Below, piece by piece: positions 25,729 to 34,699 of a DNA stretch of 64,000 bases (the stretch's first letter is position 1; every line of letters starts with the position of its first letter). The DNA lies in NCBI RefSeq assembly GCF_042435035.1, contig NZ_JBHMQT010000003.1, positions 186,001 to 250,000 on the forward strand, in the 5' to 3' direction. Position numbers and translations under genes: made by a program. Origin of the DNA: Sphaerimonospora cavernae. GTDB lineage: Bacteria > Actinomycetota > Actinomycetes > Streptosporangiales > Streptosporangiaceae. A model generated the notes under the pieces. That model was not told the origin of the DNA. It searched no databases and saw only the letters and a program-made list of their open reading frames with translations.

Positions 25729-27269
25729 CTACGCTCACCGAAGAGCCGGCGGAGATGCCGGACACCGAGTCGCGCGAGACGGCAGCGCTCACACGTTCGC
25801 TTGTGGACAAGCTGTGGAGCTACTGCGACGTGCTCCGGGACGCGGGCGTGCCTGCGATCGACTACGTCGAGCAGCTCACGTACCTGCTGTTCCTGAAGAT
25901 GATGGACGAGCAGGAGAAGAAGCTTGCGCGCAAGGGCAAGCCGAATCGGGTCCTGCCTGTCGGCATCGATTGGGACACTCTCGCGAGCAAGAAGGGTGAG
26001 GAGCTCAAGAAGTACTACGAGCACGTGCTGGAGGACCTCGGCAAGCGCCCTGGCACGTTCAAGCTCATCTTCCTCGGCGCCCAGAATAAGATCCAGGCGA
26101 CCGGGCTACTGGAGCGGCTCATCAAGGACCTGATCGGCAAGACTCAGTGGTCCAAGGAAGGCGTGGACGTCAAGGGTGACGCCTACGAAGAGCTACTGTC
26201 GCGCAGCGCGAGTGACGTCAAGTCGGGCGCGGGGCAGTACTTCACGCCGCGTCCGCTGATCCGCGCCATGATCGATTGTGTGCAGCCCACGCCGGAGGAC
26301 ACCATCGTCGATCCGGCCTGTGGCACTGGCGGCTTCCTGCTGCTGGCCAACGAGTACCTGCGCCGTGAATATCCGATGGAGTCGCTCAACCCCGACCAAC
26401 GCAACCGGATCATCCATGGCCAGGCGTTCCACGGAGTGGAGTTGGTGCGGGGCACGGCGCGCCTCGCGGCCATGAACATGCTCACCCACGGGGTGGTTCC
26501 GAGCGGCAACGAGGAGATCATCGAGGTCGGTGACGCTCTACTCAGCGAGCCAAAGGTCCGGGCATCACTCGTACTGGCCAATCCGCCGTTCGGCCAAAAA
26601 TCGGCGATCACAGTCCTGGGCGAGGACGGGAAGGTGGTCAAGGACGAGGCTGTCTACTCCGGCCGCGACTTCTGGGTCACGACGAAGAACAAGCAACTCA
26701 ACTTCTTGCAGCACATCGCCAAGCTGATGAAGATTGACGGTCGCGCTGCCGTCGTCCTCCCCGACAATGTGCTCTTTGAGGGGGGTGCCGGCGAAACGAT
26801 CCGGCGCAGACTCCTGAAGGAGTACGACGTCCACACGCTACTCCGTCTGCCAACCGGCATCTTTTATGCCGGCGGGGTTAAGGCTAACGTCCTCTTCTTC
26901 GACCGCAAGCGTCCATCAGAAACGCCATGGACGTCCAAACTGTGGGTGTACGACTTCCGAACCGGCGAGAACTTCACACTTAAGCAACGGCCACTGCGCC
27001 GCGAGCACCTGCAGGACTTCGTCGACTGCTACATGCCCGGGAAGCCGCGAGACGAGCGGACACAGACCGAGCGTTTCAAGCCGTTCTCATACGAGGAGCT
27101 AGTCGAGCGAGAGAAAGTCAATCTCGACATCACATGGTCACCGGCTAGCGATGAGAATGCAACCGCGCAGCTCTCGGCGCAAGAGATCGCACGCTCGATT
27201 GCCCAAGACTTGCAATCCGCGCTAGCACAGATCGAAGCTGTCATCAACGAGTTAAGCGCAGATAATTAG
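25725..27269 (+). CDS. hsdM: Type I restriction-modification N6-adenine methyltransferase subunit
   Basis: 514 aa, GTG start overlapping the hsdS stop by 4 bp. N-terminal helical HsdM_N domain (SLVDKLWSYCDVLRDAG), then the SAM motif DPACGTGGFLL and the catalytic NPPF motif (ANPPFGQKS) of gamma-type N6-adenine methyltransferases. GQYFTPRPLI lies just before motif I as usual. It protects host DNA and forms the M2S core of the restriction complex. Gene order R-S-M differs from the commoner R-M-S or M-S-R. Confidence 0.96.
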   Translation: MTTLTEEPAEMPDTESRETAALTRSLVDKLWSYCDVLRDAGVPAIDYVEQLTYLLFLKMMDEQEKKLARKGKPNRVLPVGIDWDTLASKKGEELKKYYEHVLEDLGKRPGTFKLIFLGAQNKIQATGLLERLIKDLIGKTQWSKEGVDVKGDAYEELLSRSASDVKSGAGQYFTPRPLIRAMIDCVQPTPEDTIVDPACGTGGFLLLANEYLRREYPMESLNPDQRNRIIHGQAFHGVELVRGTARLAAMNMLTHGVVPSGNEEIIEVGDALLSEPKVRASLVLANPPFGQKSAITVLGEDGKVVKDEAVYSGRDFWVTTKNKQLNFLQHIAKLMKIDGRAAVVLPDNVLFEGGAGETIRRRLLKEYDVHTLLRLPTGIFYAGGVKANVLFFDRKRPSETPWTSKLWVYDFRTGENFTLKQRPLRREHLQDFVDCYMPGKPRDERTQTERFKPFSYEELVEREKVNLDITWSPASDENATAQLSAQEIARSIAQDLQSALAQIEAVINELSADN

Positions 27270-27332
27270 AGTGCGCAGGGTCGTTTCGAAGAAGTTTATG
27301 CTGCTTAATTTAGAGTGTGATGGAGGAGCTCT

Positions 27333-28769
27333 ATGAGCCTCAAAGAAGGTGAAGTGGCCCCTGCCGAGTGGTGGATGCCCGGAGCAAAGGCGGACAAGGT
27401 TCCCGGAACCTGCGAAATTACAGACGACGGCCGTATAGTAGCACGCCTGCATCGAAACCCATTTCAGCCCGCTGATCGCGCATCGCTAATGCTCGAACCA
27501 CTCGAAGACATCCCAATATTGCATGGGAATGTCTTCGGCACAGAAGTTACTCTTATTGATTGCAGGGTCGGCAAGGCTAAGTCGGGATTTACTCCTCATG
27601 CCGACATAACGCTTCGCCCATGGTTTGCCCTCGAAGGGCTATTGCTAGATGGCGAGGACCTCGTGGTTTCCAATGCCGAAGTTAGGCTGCGAGGTCAACG
27701 CGAATGGGCGAATTGGTCTGCATTTTCATATGAATTCGAAGAGAAGCGGCTCCACCCAAAGTCGCTCACATATACCGAACCGCCTTCGCGAACTACCTCG
27801 ATCCCGGGCGGGACACTGACCATCTCAGACGATTCGATTCTTTGGCCACAAAACGGTGATGCGACTCTAACGACTCAGTGCAAGTTCGTAGTGAAGCTGA
27901 GCTCTTCTGTAGACATCAGGGATTTCTTGAGGGAGTACACCCTTCCTCTCGAAATATTAATGTCGCTAGCGATCACATCCATCGCGCCAATCGAGAGTTT
28001 CTTTGTCAGTGATGATCGCTGGGAAGCTGCTGCGCGCGAGCAAGGGCGCCCCAATTGGCTTCGCTTATGGTTCGGAAACCTGAAGTCTCGCGAAGATTCA
28101 AGTGAAATAACCGCCGAGCAGCTGTTGTTTCAGCTTGGCGATTATCGTTGGGAAGAGCTTGGTGGGCAGGCTTTTTCCGTCGTTACTCGTTGGAGGTATA
28201 TTATTGATCAGTGGATCGCCTTGATTAATAGACAGTATCGGTGGCCGGTGCCGAGGTTCCTTACCGCCGTCACTATTATCGAGGCAGTAGATCGCCTACT
28301 CCACCCCGACGCCCAATCCGAGCGCGCCGTTGAATATCAAGAAATATCCGAGGATGTAGACAATGCACTCCGCGGCATTGCATGCTTGAACGCAAAACGA
28401 CGGGCGCGAATCAAGAAGCTGATCGCCACGTCCTATGAGCCTTCTCTTGAAGATCGTCTCGCTAGGCTGTCGGAGCGCGTTGAAGCTGGCATGACAGGAC
28501 TGGATCTTCCAGAAGATTGGGCAAGCCGAGTCGCCAAGCTGCGCAATCAAGTAAGTCATGGCCTACCGGAAGTACATGATCTTGCCACAGATCATAGAGC
28601 TGCCCAAGTCGGCGAGGCGATTCTCCTGCATCTTCTGGAATCCCTATTTCTATATGAACTAGGATTTAATTCGGAAGAACTAAGGACTGTAATGGAAAGG
28701 CGGCTTCGATTCGGTTGGCGCACGTCAACCATTACTCGCGGATTTGAAAGCTTGCCGCGCGGGCGCTAG
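27333..28769 (+). CDS. ApeA-like HEPN abortive-infection protein
   Basis: 478 aa, 63 bp after hsdM. The N-terminal half resembles the ApeA N-terminal domain: WWMPGA near the start, KVPGTCEITDDGRIVARL, and ILHGNVFGTEVTLIDC. The C-terminal half is helical and has RNQVSH at residues 404-409, the Rx4H motif of HEPN ribonucleases. ApeA proteins act in phage-triggered abortive infection. The gene is visibly AT-richer (roughly half GC) than the flanking genes and uses codons rare elsewhere in the window, so it was acquired recently. It may share the hsd transcript or have its own AT-rich promoter between 27270 and 27332. Confidence 0.75.
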   Translation: MSLKEGEVAPAEWWMPGAKADKVPGTCEITDDGRIVARLHRNPFQPADRASLMLEPLEDIPILHGNVFGTEVTLIDCRVGKAKSGFTPHADITLRPWFALEGLLLDGEDLVVSNAEVRLRGQREWANWSAFSYEFEEKRLHPKSLTYTEPPSRTTSIPGGTLTISDDSILWPQNGDATLTTQCKFVVKLSSSVDIRDFLREYTLPLEILMSLAITSIAPIESFFVSDDRWEAAAREQGRPNWLRLWFGNLKSREDSSEITAEQLLFQLGDYRWEELGGQAFSVVTRWRYIIDQWIALINRQYRWPVPRFLTAVTIIEAVDRLLHPDAQSERAVEYQEISEDVDNALRGIACLNAKRRARIKKLIATSYEPSLEDRLARLSERVEAGMTGLDLPEDWASRVAKLRNQVSHGLPEVHDLATDHRAAQVGEAILLHLLESLFLYELGFNSEELRTVMERRLRFGWRTSTITRGFESLPRGR

Positions 28770-28871
28770 GAACAGATAGTCCGTCGATGAGCCGGCGGGG
28801 TTATGCCTGGCCGGGGAGATCCGGCGGATGCGGCGAGACGATTCGGTTGATCCATTACCGATGGTGAGCCG

Positions 28872-28905
28872 GGCTCGCTCCGGTGTGGCGGTACCGGAGC
28901 GAGCC
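28872..28905. terminator. Perfect 13-bp hairpin, bidirectional terminator
   Basis: GGCTCGCTCCGGT (28872-28884) is exactly complementary to 28893-28905, with an 8-nt loop. It lies between the converging apeA-like gene and the integrase gene, 103 bp after one stop and 11 bp after the other. No U-tract follows on either strand, as is usual for high-GC actinobacterial terminators. Confidence 0.75.
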
Positions 28906-28915
28906 GCATGTCGTA

Positions 28916-30265
28916 TCAGGACGATCGGCGTCCGCTGCGGTTGCGGATCTTGGTGAACGCGTCCAGTGCTGTCTCGTCCGCGTCGTCAAGGGTATGCAGG
29001 TACTTCTCGGTGGTCTTGATGGACGCGTGGCCGAGTCGTTCCTTTACGACCTGAAGGTCCGCCCCGCCGGATAGCAGCCATGAGGCATGGGCGTGGCGGA
29101 GGTCGTGGATCCGTACTCTGCTCTCCAGCTCCGCTTCAGCGAGAGCTTTCTGCCAGACCTGGCGTCGGAACCAGTCGGCAGGGATGTGGCCGTCAGTGTC
29201 GCGGTTCCGGGGCTGCCGCGGGTCGTCCTTGCCAAGCGCCCGTCGTTCGGCCCGATAGATGGCGTACGCGGCACGGCAGTGCTCGCAGCGGCACCTGCCG
29301 TTGGTGTAGGCGGTGCAGGTTCCATGCTTGTAGGACCGGCCGGCGGCGTTCGGCTCGGTGTATCCGAGCTTGTCAGGGTCGGGGACCACACGCACGCGCT
29401 TCCTCGGCGTGGGGTCGTGATGCCACCTGAAGAACAGGTCGTTGCGGCCCAACTTCTCGGCCTTGGCGTGAGCTTGCAGCTTCATGACGATCTGGGCCGT
29501 CAGCTTGAAGCGGCGGAACTCCTTGTCCTTCGGGTACGGCTTCACCAGGAACCGTTCGCCCTGCGGGTGGAACTTCGGGTTGACCTCGACGACTGCGCGG
29601 CTGACGGTGAGGATCCGGGAGGGGACGTCGAGGTCTTTGACGCGTAGCTCGGTCAGCTCGCCCCAGCGCAGGCCGGTCTCGATCGCGGTCTCCACCAGCA
29701 ACTGGCTGTCGCTGTCCGGGAGCCCCATGTACAGGGTGTTGAACTGTTCCGGCGTGATGATGGTCAGCGGCTTCGGAACGACGGGCGGCGTCTTCACACC
29801 CTTGCAGGGGTGCAGGTAGGTCACCTGGTCGTGAAGTGCGGTCGTGAAGATGGCGCTGAGGATGACCATGTTGCTCTTGATGGTCACCGGGGAGATGCCG
29901 TTCCTCTTCATGGTGGCCACCCACTGGCGTACGTGCTCAGGAAGGATGTCGATCATCCTGAGGTTGCCGAACTCCGGGACCAGGTGTCTGTGGACGGCGT
30001 AGGTGTACTTCTGACGGGTGGTCGCCTCCATCTCGTGGTTCGGCAGCCATACGTCGAGCACGTAGCGCTCGAACGGCTGGCGCCCTCGCTTCGGATCACC
30101 CACTCGGCCCTCGGACACCCTGGCCTCGGCCTTCTGCCAGGCCGCGTCGGCGTCCTTCTTGTTCGAGAAGGTACCCGCGGACTTCTCCATCCCCTTGATG
30201 TCGAAGTAGTAGGCGGTGTACCTCGGCTTGCCGTTGCGGCCGACCCGCTTACGGGAGTAGCCCAA
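28916..30265 (-). CDS. int: Tyrosine site-specific integrase
   Basis: 449 aa from a TTG codon at 30265. That start is fixed by an extended ribosome site at 30271-30282 (minus strand AAGGAGGTGATC), complementary to the 16S 3' end. An AP2-like arm-binding N-terminus is followed by a core-binding SAM-like domain (about 65-155) and a catalytic domain with Arg200, His387/Arg390 (HDLRHAHA), His413 (LGHAS) and Tyr422 (EKYLH). Between the first Arg and the HxxR box sits a Cys-rich insert (C317, C325, C327, C330) that may bind zinc. It lies beside a tRNA-Ile fragment, its presumed target. No excisionase gene is seen. Confidence 0.93.
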   Translation of the reverse strand: MGYSRKRVGRNGKPRYTAYYFDIKGMEKSAGTFSNKKDADAAWQKAEARVSEGRVGDPKRGRQPFERYVLDVWLPNHEMEATTRQKYTYAVHRHLVPEFGNLRMIDILPEHVRQWVATMKRNGISPVTIKSNMVILSAIFTTALHDQVTYLHPCKGVKTPPVVPKPLTIITPEQFNTLYMGLPDSDSQLLVETAIETGLRWGELTELRVKDLDVPSRILTVSRAVVEVNPKFHPQGERFLVKPYPKDKEFRRFKLTAQIVMKLQAHAKAEKLGRNDLFFRWHHDPTPRKRVRVVPDPDKLGYTEPNAAGRSYKHGTCTAYTNGRCRCEHCRAAYAIYRAERRALGKDDPRQPRNRDTDGHIPADWFRRQVWQKALAEAELESRVRIHDLRHAHASWLLSGGADLQVVKERLGHASIKTTEKYLHTLDDADETALDAFTKIRNRSGRRSS

Positions 30266-30279
30266 CCGGCGATCACCTC

Positions 30280-30310
30280 CTTGATCGTTTGACCGTCATT
30301 TGACCGTGAG
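30280..30310. repeat. Left arm-type repeat pair next to attachment site
   Basis: Two TTGACCGT octamers start at 30289 and 30300, 11 bp apart (one helical turn), directly upstream of the integrase ribosome site. The larger block CTTGATCGTTTGACCGT (30280-30296) recurs with one mismatch at 30511-30527 on the other side of the tRNA fragment. The pattern fits integrase arm-binding sites, which is an inference, and binding could also repress int. Confidence 0.6.
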
Positions 30311-30426
30311 ACTGAGCGTCAGCCCCGGTGACGGATGGTCACTCCAGGGCATCCGATCATGCCTCTCACCTGGAAGTTTACCCACTGATTGCGTCCTCAC
30401 CACGGGTGCGAATACACGCGTCCTGG

Positions 30427-30473
30427 TCCCTGATAAGGAAGAGGTCCCTGGTTCGAGTCCAGGTAGCCCCACC
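30427..30473 (+). other. att core: 3' half of tRNA-Ile(GAU)
   Basis: 47 bases reproduce the tRNA-Ile sequence from the anticodon loop (CCTGATAAGG, anticodon GAT) through the variable loop and the T-arm GGTTCGAGTCC to the acceptor GTAGCCCCACC. No D-arm or 5' acceptor strand precedes it, so this is not a functional tRNA gene but the identity segment used by a tRNA-targeting integrase. No intact tRNA-Ile gene occurs in the window. Confidence 0.85.
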
Positions 30474-30510
30474 GTGAAGCATCAGTTCAGTGCCCGGATC
30501 CGAACGGCTT

Positions 30511-30539
30511 CTTGATCTTTTGACCGTGAGTTGACCGTC
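30511..30539. repeat. Right arm-type repeat pair next to attachment site
   Basis: TTGACCGT starts at 30520 and again at 30531, the same 11-bp spacing as the left pair, 47 bp beyond the tRNA fragment. The block 30511-30527 matches 30280-30296 at 16 of 17 positions. Arm sites on both sides of the core are expected of attP, not of a hybrid attL or attR. Confidence 0.6.
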
Positions 30540-30732
30540 GCGCTCACCGGCGGCAGCGGGCGCCGACGAGTTCGAGAGAGTCTTCTCGGTGCTCTTGATC
30601 GCGGGCTGCACCCACTTCTCGCCCTACGCCCCGGCTCTCTCTGGGAAAGGCCGTTCTTGCCTGGCACGCAAAGGGCATGTGACCACTGTGCCCCGACATG
30701 TTGGGTGTGACTTTTCCCAGTCCCCTATATAT

Positions 30733-30940
30733 GGTGGCTGGTGCAGCTGGTTCGTCCGTCCATCCAGGACGGCCGAGGCAAGAGGGAACCCGGTGCGAGT
30801 CCGGGACTGCCCCGCAGCGGTGAGTGGGAACGACCGTTGTCACACGCACTGGATCCGGCCTACGAGCGATCTGGGAAGCGACAACCAGTAGGCACACGCG
30901 GCAACCCGGCCGCACCGCCCACGAGTCCGAAGACCTGCCA
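30733..30940 (+). ncRNA. Cobalamin riboswitch before nrdA
   Basis: The aptamer core is clear: AAGAGGGAACCCGGTGCGAG then TCCGGGACTGCCCCGCAGC, GGGAAGC, CCAGTAGG and the 3' closing element CGAGTCCGAAGACCTGCC ending at 30940. The nrdA start is about 150 nt downstream. A hairpin formed by 30945-30954 and 30963-30972 (10 bp, one G-U) is a candidate expression platform. Class I nrdAB under B12 riboswitch control is known in Streptomyces, where B12 shuts off the B12-independent enzyme when the class II NrdJ can work. Boundaries are approximate at the 5' side. Confidence 0.92.
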
Positions 30941-31089
30941 GCGTGCCGCGCACCGATGAGTGGGTGTGCGGCTGGTCGGAGGCCGCGCGGGACGGCCGAT
31001 GGCTCTGGCGCAGCCGTTTTCGCGAGCTCGCCGGCATGCCTCCCCGCGCTGTCTCGGTCCTGTTGGATCGAGTTCGCGAGGAGAGAGCT

Positions 31090-33516
31090 GTGACGGTCAC
31101 CGGGGTGCCGCCGGGCGGGATTTCGTCAGCGGATGCCGAGCGGCAGGTGCCGATGCCGCGACGAGTGCAAATGCACGTACGCAAGCGCAACGGGACGAGC
31201 GAGCCGGTCGACGTCAACAAGATCGTCCGGGCTGTGGAGCGCTGGGCCGACGATCTGTCTGACGTGGATCCGCTCCGCGTGGCGACCAAGACGATCAGCG
31301 GCCTGTACGACGGGGCCACGACCGCCGAGCTGGATCGGCTGTCGATCCAGACCGCGGCGGAGATGATCGGCGAGGAGCCGCAGTACTCGCGCCTGGCCGC
31401 CAGGCTACTGGCCGGGTACATCGACAAGGAGGTCCGCGGCCAGGGAGTGGCCTCGTTCAGCCAGGCGATCCGGCTCGGGCACGCGCAGGGACTGATCGGC
31501 GACGCCACAGCCGAATTCGTGACCGCGAACGCCCGCAAGCTCGACGATGCGATCGACCCCGGGGGCGACCTGCGGTTCGAATATTTCGGCCTGCGCACGG
31601 TGTACGACCGTTACCTGCTGCGGCATCCCTCCACCCGGCTGGTACTGGAGACCCCGCAGTACTGGCTGCTGCGCGTCGCGTGCGGCCTGGCGACCACGCC
31701 GGCCGAGGCCATCGGGTTCTACCGGCTGATGTCCTCGCTGGCCTACCTTCCCAGCTCGCCGACGCTGTTCAATTCCGGGACCCGGCACACCCAGATGTCC
31801 TCCTGCTATCTGGTCGACTCCCCCCGCGACGAGCTGGGCTCGATCTACGAGCGGTACGCCCAGGTGGCGCAGCTGTCGAAGTTCGCCGGGGGGATCGGCA
31901 TCTCCTGGTCGCGGGTGCGTTCACGGGGGGCGCTCATCCGGGGCACCAATGGGCACTCCAACGGCATCGTGCCGTGGCTGCGCACCCTCGACGCGTCGGT
32001 GGCCGCCGTCAACCAGGGCGGCCGCCGCAAGGGTGCGGCCTGCGTCTACCTGGAGACCTGGCACCCCGACATCGAGGAGTTCCTCGAACTGCGCGACAAC
32101 ACCGGCGAGGACGCCCGCCGCACCCACAACCTCAACCTCGCCAACTGGATCCCGGACGAGTTCATGCACCGGGTCGAAGCCGACGCGATGTGGTCGCTGT
32201 TCGACCCGAACGAGGTCCCGGAGCTGCCCGACCTGTGGGGAGAGGACTTCGACGCCGTCTACCGCGCCGCCGAGGACGCCGGCCGATACGTCCGTCAGGT
32301 CAGGGCCAGGGACCTGTACGCCAGGATGATGCGCACGCTGGCCCAGACCGGCAACGGCTGGATGGCCTTCAAAGACGCGTCCAACCGGCTGTGCAACCAG
32401 ACCGCCGAGCCCGGCAACGTGGTACATCTGTCCAACCTGTGCACCGAGATCCTCGAGGTGTCCAGTGACGCCGAGACCGCCGTGTGCAACCTCGGCTCGG
32501 TCAACCTCGCCGCGCACCTGACCGGAAGCGAGATGGACTGGGAGCGGTTGCGCGCCACCGTGCGCACCGCGGTCACCTTCCTGGACCGCGTCATCGACGT
32601 CAACTACTACCCGAGCCCGCAAGCTGCGGCCGGCAATCCCCGATGGCGTCCGGTCGGCCTCGGCGTCATGGGCCTGCAGGACGTCTTCTTCGCGTTTCGG
32701 ATGCCGTTCGACTCCCCCCGGGCGAAGGAGCTTTCCGCCCTCATCGCCGAGGAGATCTACCTGACGGCGTTGGAGACCTCGGCCGACCTGGCCGCGAGGT
32801 CCGGCCCTCATCCGGCCTACCGGCAGACCCGGGCCGCCGGCGGACTCCTGCAGCCTGACCTGTGGAAGGTCACCGGCAGTCAGAACGAGCGCTGGACGAC
32901 GCTACGCGAGCGGATCGCCGAGCACGGGCTGCGCAACTCACTGCTCATCGCGATCGCGCCCACCGCGACCATCGCGTCCATCGCCGGGTGCTACGAGTGC
33001 GTCGAGCCGCAGGTGTCCAACCTCTTCAAGCGCGAGACCCTCAGCGGTGAGTTCCTCCAGATCAACAGCGCGCTGGTAGCGGAGTTGAAGGCGCGCGGCC
33101 TGTGGAACGAGGACATCAGATCCGCCATCAAGCGGGCCGAGGGCTCGGTCCAGGGCATCGGGGAACTCCCGGCGGAGCTGCGCGAGCTGTTCCGCACAGC
33201 CTGGGAGCTGCCGCAGCGAGCACTGATCGACATGGCCGCCGCGCGGGCGCCGTACATCGACCAGAGCCAGTCGCTCAACCTGTTCATGAGCGCGCCGACC
33301 ATCGACAAGCTCTCCTCGATGTACCTGTACGCATGGAAGAGCGGCCTGAAGACCACCTACTACCTGCGGTCCCGTCCCGCTACCCGGATCCAGCAGGCCA
33401 CGGTGTCCCTCACCGCGCAGAAGACGCAGACGGTCTCCGGGAAGAAGACGGCGACGGCCGAGGAGGCGCTCGCCTGCTCGCTGGAGAACCCGGAGTCGTG
33501 CGAAGCATGTCAGTGA
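31090..33516 (+). CDS. nrdA: Ribonucleoside-diphosphate reductase alpha subunit, class I
   Basis: 808 aa from GTG at 31090, which follows a GAGGAGAG ribosome site. The frame is open back to 30943 but there it overlaps the riboswitch aptamer. An ATP-cone (MHVRKRNGTSEPVDVNKI) starts near residue 25. Catalytic-site cysteines lie in TQMSSCYLVD, SNLCTEI and AVCNLGSVN, the radical-transfer tyrosine pair in KTTYYLRS, and the C-terminal thioredoxin-accessible pair in ESCEACQ. It reduces NDPs to dNDPs in the cytoplasm with NrdB as radical partner. First gene of the riboswitch-controlled nrdAB transcript. Confidence 0.94.
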   Translation: MTVTGVPPGGISSADAERQVPMPRRVQMHVRKRNGTSEPVDVNKIVRAVERWADDLSDVDPLRVATKTISGLYDGATTAELDRLSIQTAAEMIGEEPQYSRLAARLLAGYIDKEVRGQGVASFSQAIRLGHAQGLIGDATAEFVTANARKLDDAIDPGGDLRFEYFGLRTVYDRYLLRHPSTRLVLETPQYWLLRVACGLATTPAEAIGFYRLMSSLAYLPSSPTLFNSGTRHTQMSSCYLVDSPRDELGSIYERYAQVAQLSKFAGGIGISWSRVRSRGALIRGTNGHSNGIVPWLRTLDASVAAVNQGGRRKGAACVYLETWHPDIEEFLELRDNTGEDARRTHNLNLANWIPDEFMHRVEADAMWSLFDPNEVPELPDLWGEDFDAVYRAAEDAGRYVRQVRARDLYARMMRTLAQTGNGWMAFKDASNRLCNQTAEPGNVVHLSNLCTEILEVSSDAETAVCNLGSVNLAAHLTGSEMDWERLRATVRTAVTFLDRVIDVNYYPSPQAAAGNPRWRPVGLGVMGLQDVFFAFRMPFDSPRAKELSALIAEEIYLTALETSADLAARSGPHPAYRQTRAAGGLLQPDLWKVTGSQNERWTTLRERIAEHGLRNSLLIAIAPTATIASIAGCYECVEPQVSNLFKRETLSGEFLQINSALVAELKARGLWNEDIRSAIKRAEGSVQGIGELPAELRELFRTAWELPQRALIDMAAARAPYIDQSQSLNLFMSAPTIDKLSSMYLYAWKSGLKTTYYLRSRPATRIQQATVSLTAQKTQTVSGKKTATAEEALACSLENPESCEACQ

Positions 33517-33580
33517 GCAGGCCCACAGGAAAGCCGCGCGTCTCCCCGAACCCCCAAGCACTACTCGAAAGGCGAGAGTC

Positions 33581-34600
33581 ATGACCACTGCCCCTGAGAC
33601 GCTGATGCTGCTCGACCCGGGAATGAGCCTCACCCTGCGGCCGATGCGCTACCCGCACTTCTTCGACCGGTTCCGGGACGCGATCAAGAACACCTGGACG
33701 GTGGAGGAGGTGGACCTGCACTCCGACCTCAAGGACCTGGATCGGCTCTCCCCCGCCGAACGACACCTGGTCAGTCGCCTGGTCGCCTTCTTCGCCACCG
33801 GTGACACGATCGTGGCCAACAATCTGGTGCTCAACCTCTACCAGCACATCAACGCCCCCGAGGCCCGCCTCTACCTGTCCCGGCAGCTGTTCGAGGAGGC
33901 TGTCCACGTCCAGTTCTACCTGAACCTGCTGGACACGTACGTGCCCGACGAGGATGAGCGGTTCGCGGCGTTCGCGGCGTTCGAGACCATCCCGTCCATC
34001 CGGCGCAAGGCCGATTTCTGTTTCCGCTGGATCGACTCGATCTTCGAGCTGCGCGAGCTGCGCACCCGGGAGGACCGGCGGGCCTTCCTGCTCAACCTGA
34101 TCTGCTTCGCCGCGTGCATCGAAGGCCTGTTCTTCTACGGGGCGTTCGCCTACGTGTACTTCCTGCGCTCGCGTGGCCTGCTCAACGGTCTCGCCTCGGG
34201 GACCAACTGGGTGTTCCGCGACGAGTCCGTACACATGGCCTTCGCGTTCGACGTGGTGGAAACGGTCCGCCAGGAGGAGCCTGGGCTGTTCGACGAGGAA
34301 ATGGCCGACCAGGTCCGCGAGATGCTCGCCGAGGCGGTGGAATGCGAGGTCCAGTTCGCCGAGGACCTGCTCGGCGGCGGAGTGCCCGGCATGCCGATCG
34401 CCGACATGCGGGCCTACCTGGAGCACGTCGCCGATCGCCGGCTGGCCCAGTTGGACATCGCACCGCTGTACGGGGCGAAGAACCCCTTCGCCTTCATGGA
34501 GTTGCAGGACGTCCAGGAGCTGTCGAACTTCTTCGAGCGGCGGGTGTCGGCATATCAGGTAGGCGTGACCGGCACGGTCAGCTTCGACGCCGACTTCTGA
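33581..34600 (+). CDS. nrdB: Ribonucleoside-diphosphate reductase beta subunit, class I
   Basis: 339 aa, ATG start with GAAAGGCGAG upstream, 64 bp after nrdA. Ferritin-like helical protein that houses the dinuclear metal site and radical. Metal-ligand motifs are FEEAVHVQFY and DESVHMAFAF (both ExxH), with further carboxylates in the first helices. It transfers the radical to NrdA. No nrdS-like regulator follows; instead a second B12 riboswitch and cobalt uptake genes come next. Confidence 0.94.
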   Translation: MTTAPETLMLLDPGMSLTLRPMRYPHFFDRFRDAIKNTWTVEEVDLHSDLKDLDRLSPAERHLVSRLVAFFATGDTIVANNLVLNLYQHINAPEARLYLSRQLFEEAVHVQFYLNLLDTYVPDEDERFAAFAAFETIPSIRRKADFCFRWIDSIFELRELRTREDRRAFLLNLICFAACIEGLFFYGAFAYVYFLRSRGLLNGLASGTNWVFRDESVHMAFAFDVVETVRQEEPGLFDEEMADQVREMLAEAVECEVQFAEDLLGGGVPGMPIADMRAYLEHVADRRLAQLDIAPLYGAKNPFAFMELQDVQELSNFFERRVSAYQVGVTGTVSFDADF

Positions 34601-34699
34601 CCCAGGTCGTCGCCGTCCAGCGGAACGAACAGACACCCTGCCCCTTATGTCCCGCTTGACGTGACGGGCGGGACAGGGGAATCTCATTGAGACAAGTCA

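Noticed and set aside
30289..30307. TTGACCGT words as tandem -35 promoter elements for int
   Set aside because: No matching -10 at fixed distance on either strand, and the same paired pattern recurs on the far side of the att core, which fits arm sites better.
30380..30475. A complete tRNA-Ile gene
   Set aside because: The D-arm and 5' acceptor strand are missing; only the 3' half from the anticodon loop onward is present.
30943..31089. Upstream extension of nrdA
   Set aside because: It begins at the 3' end of the riboswitch aptamer and lacks family similarity; GTG at 31090 has a good ribosome site.
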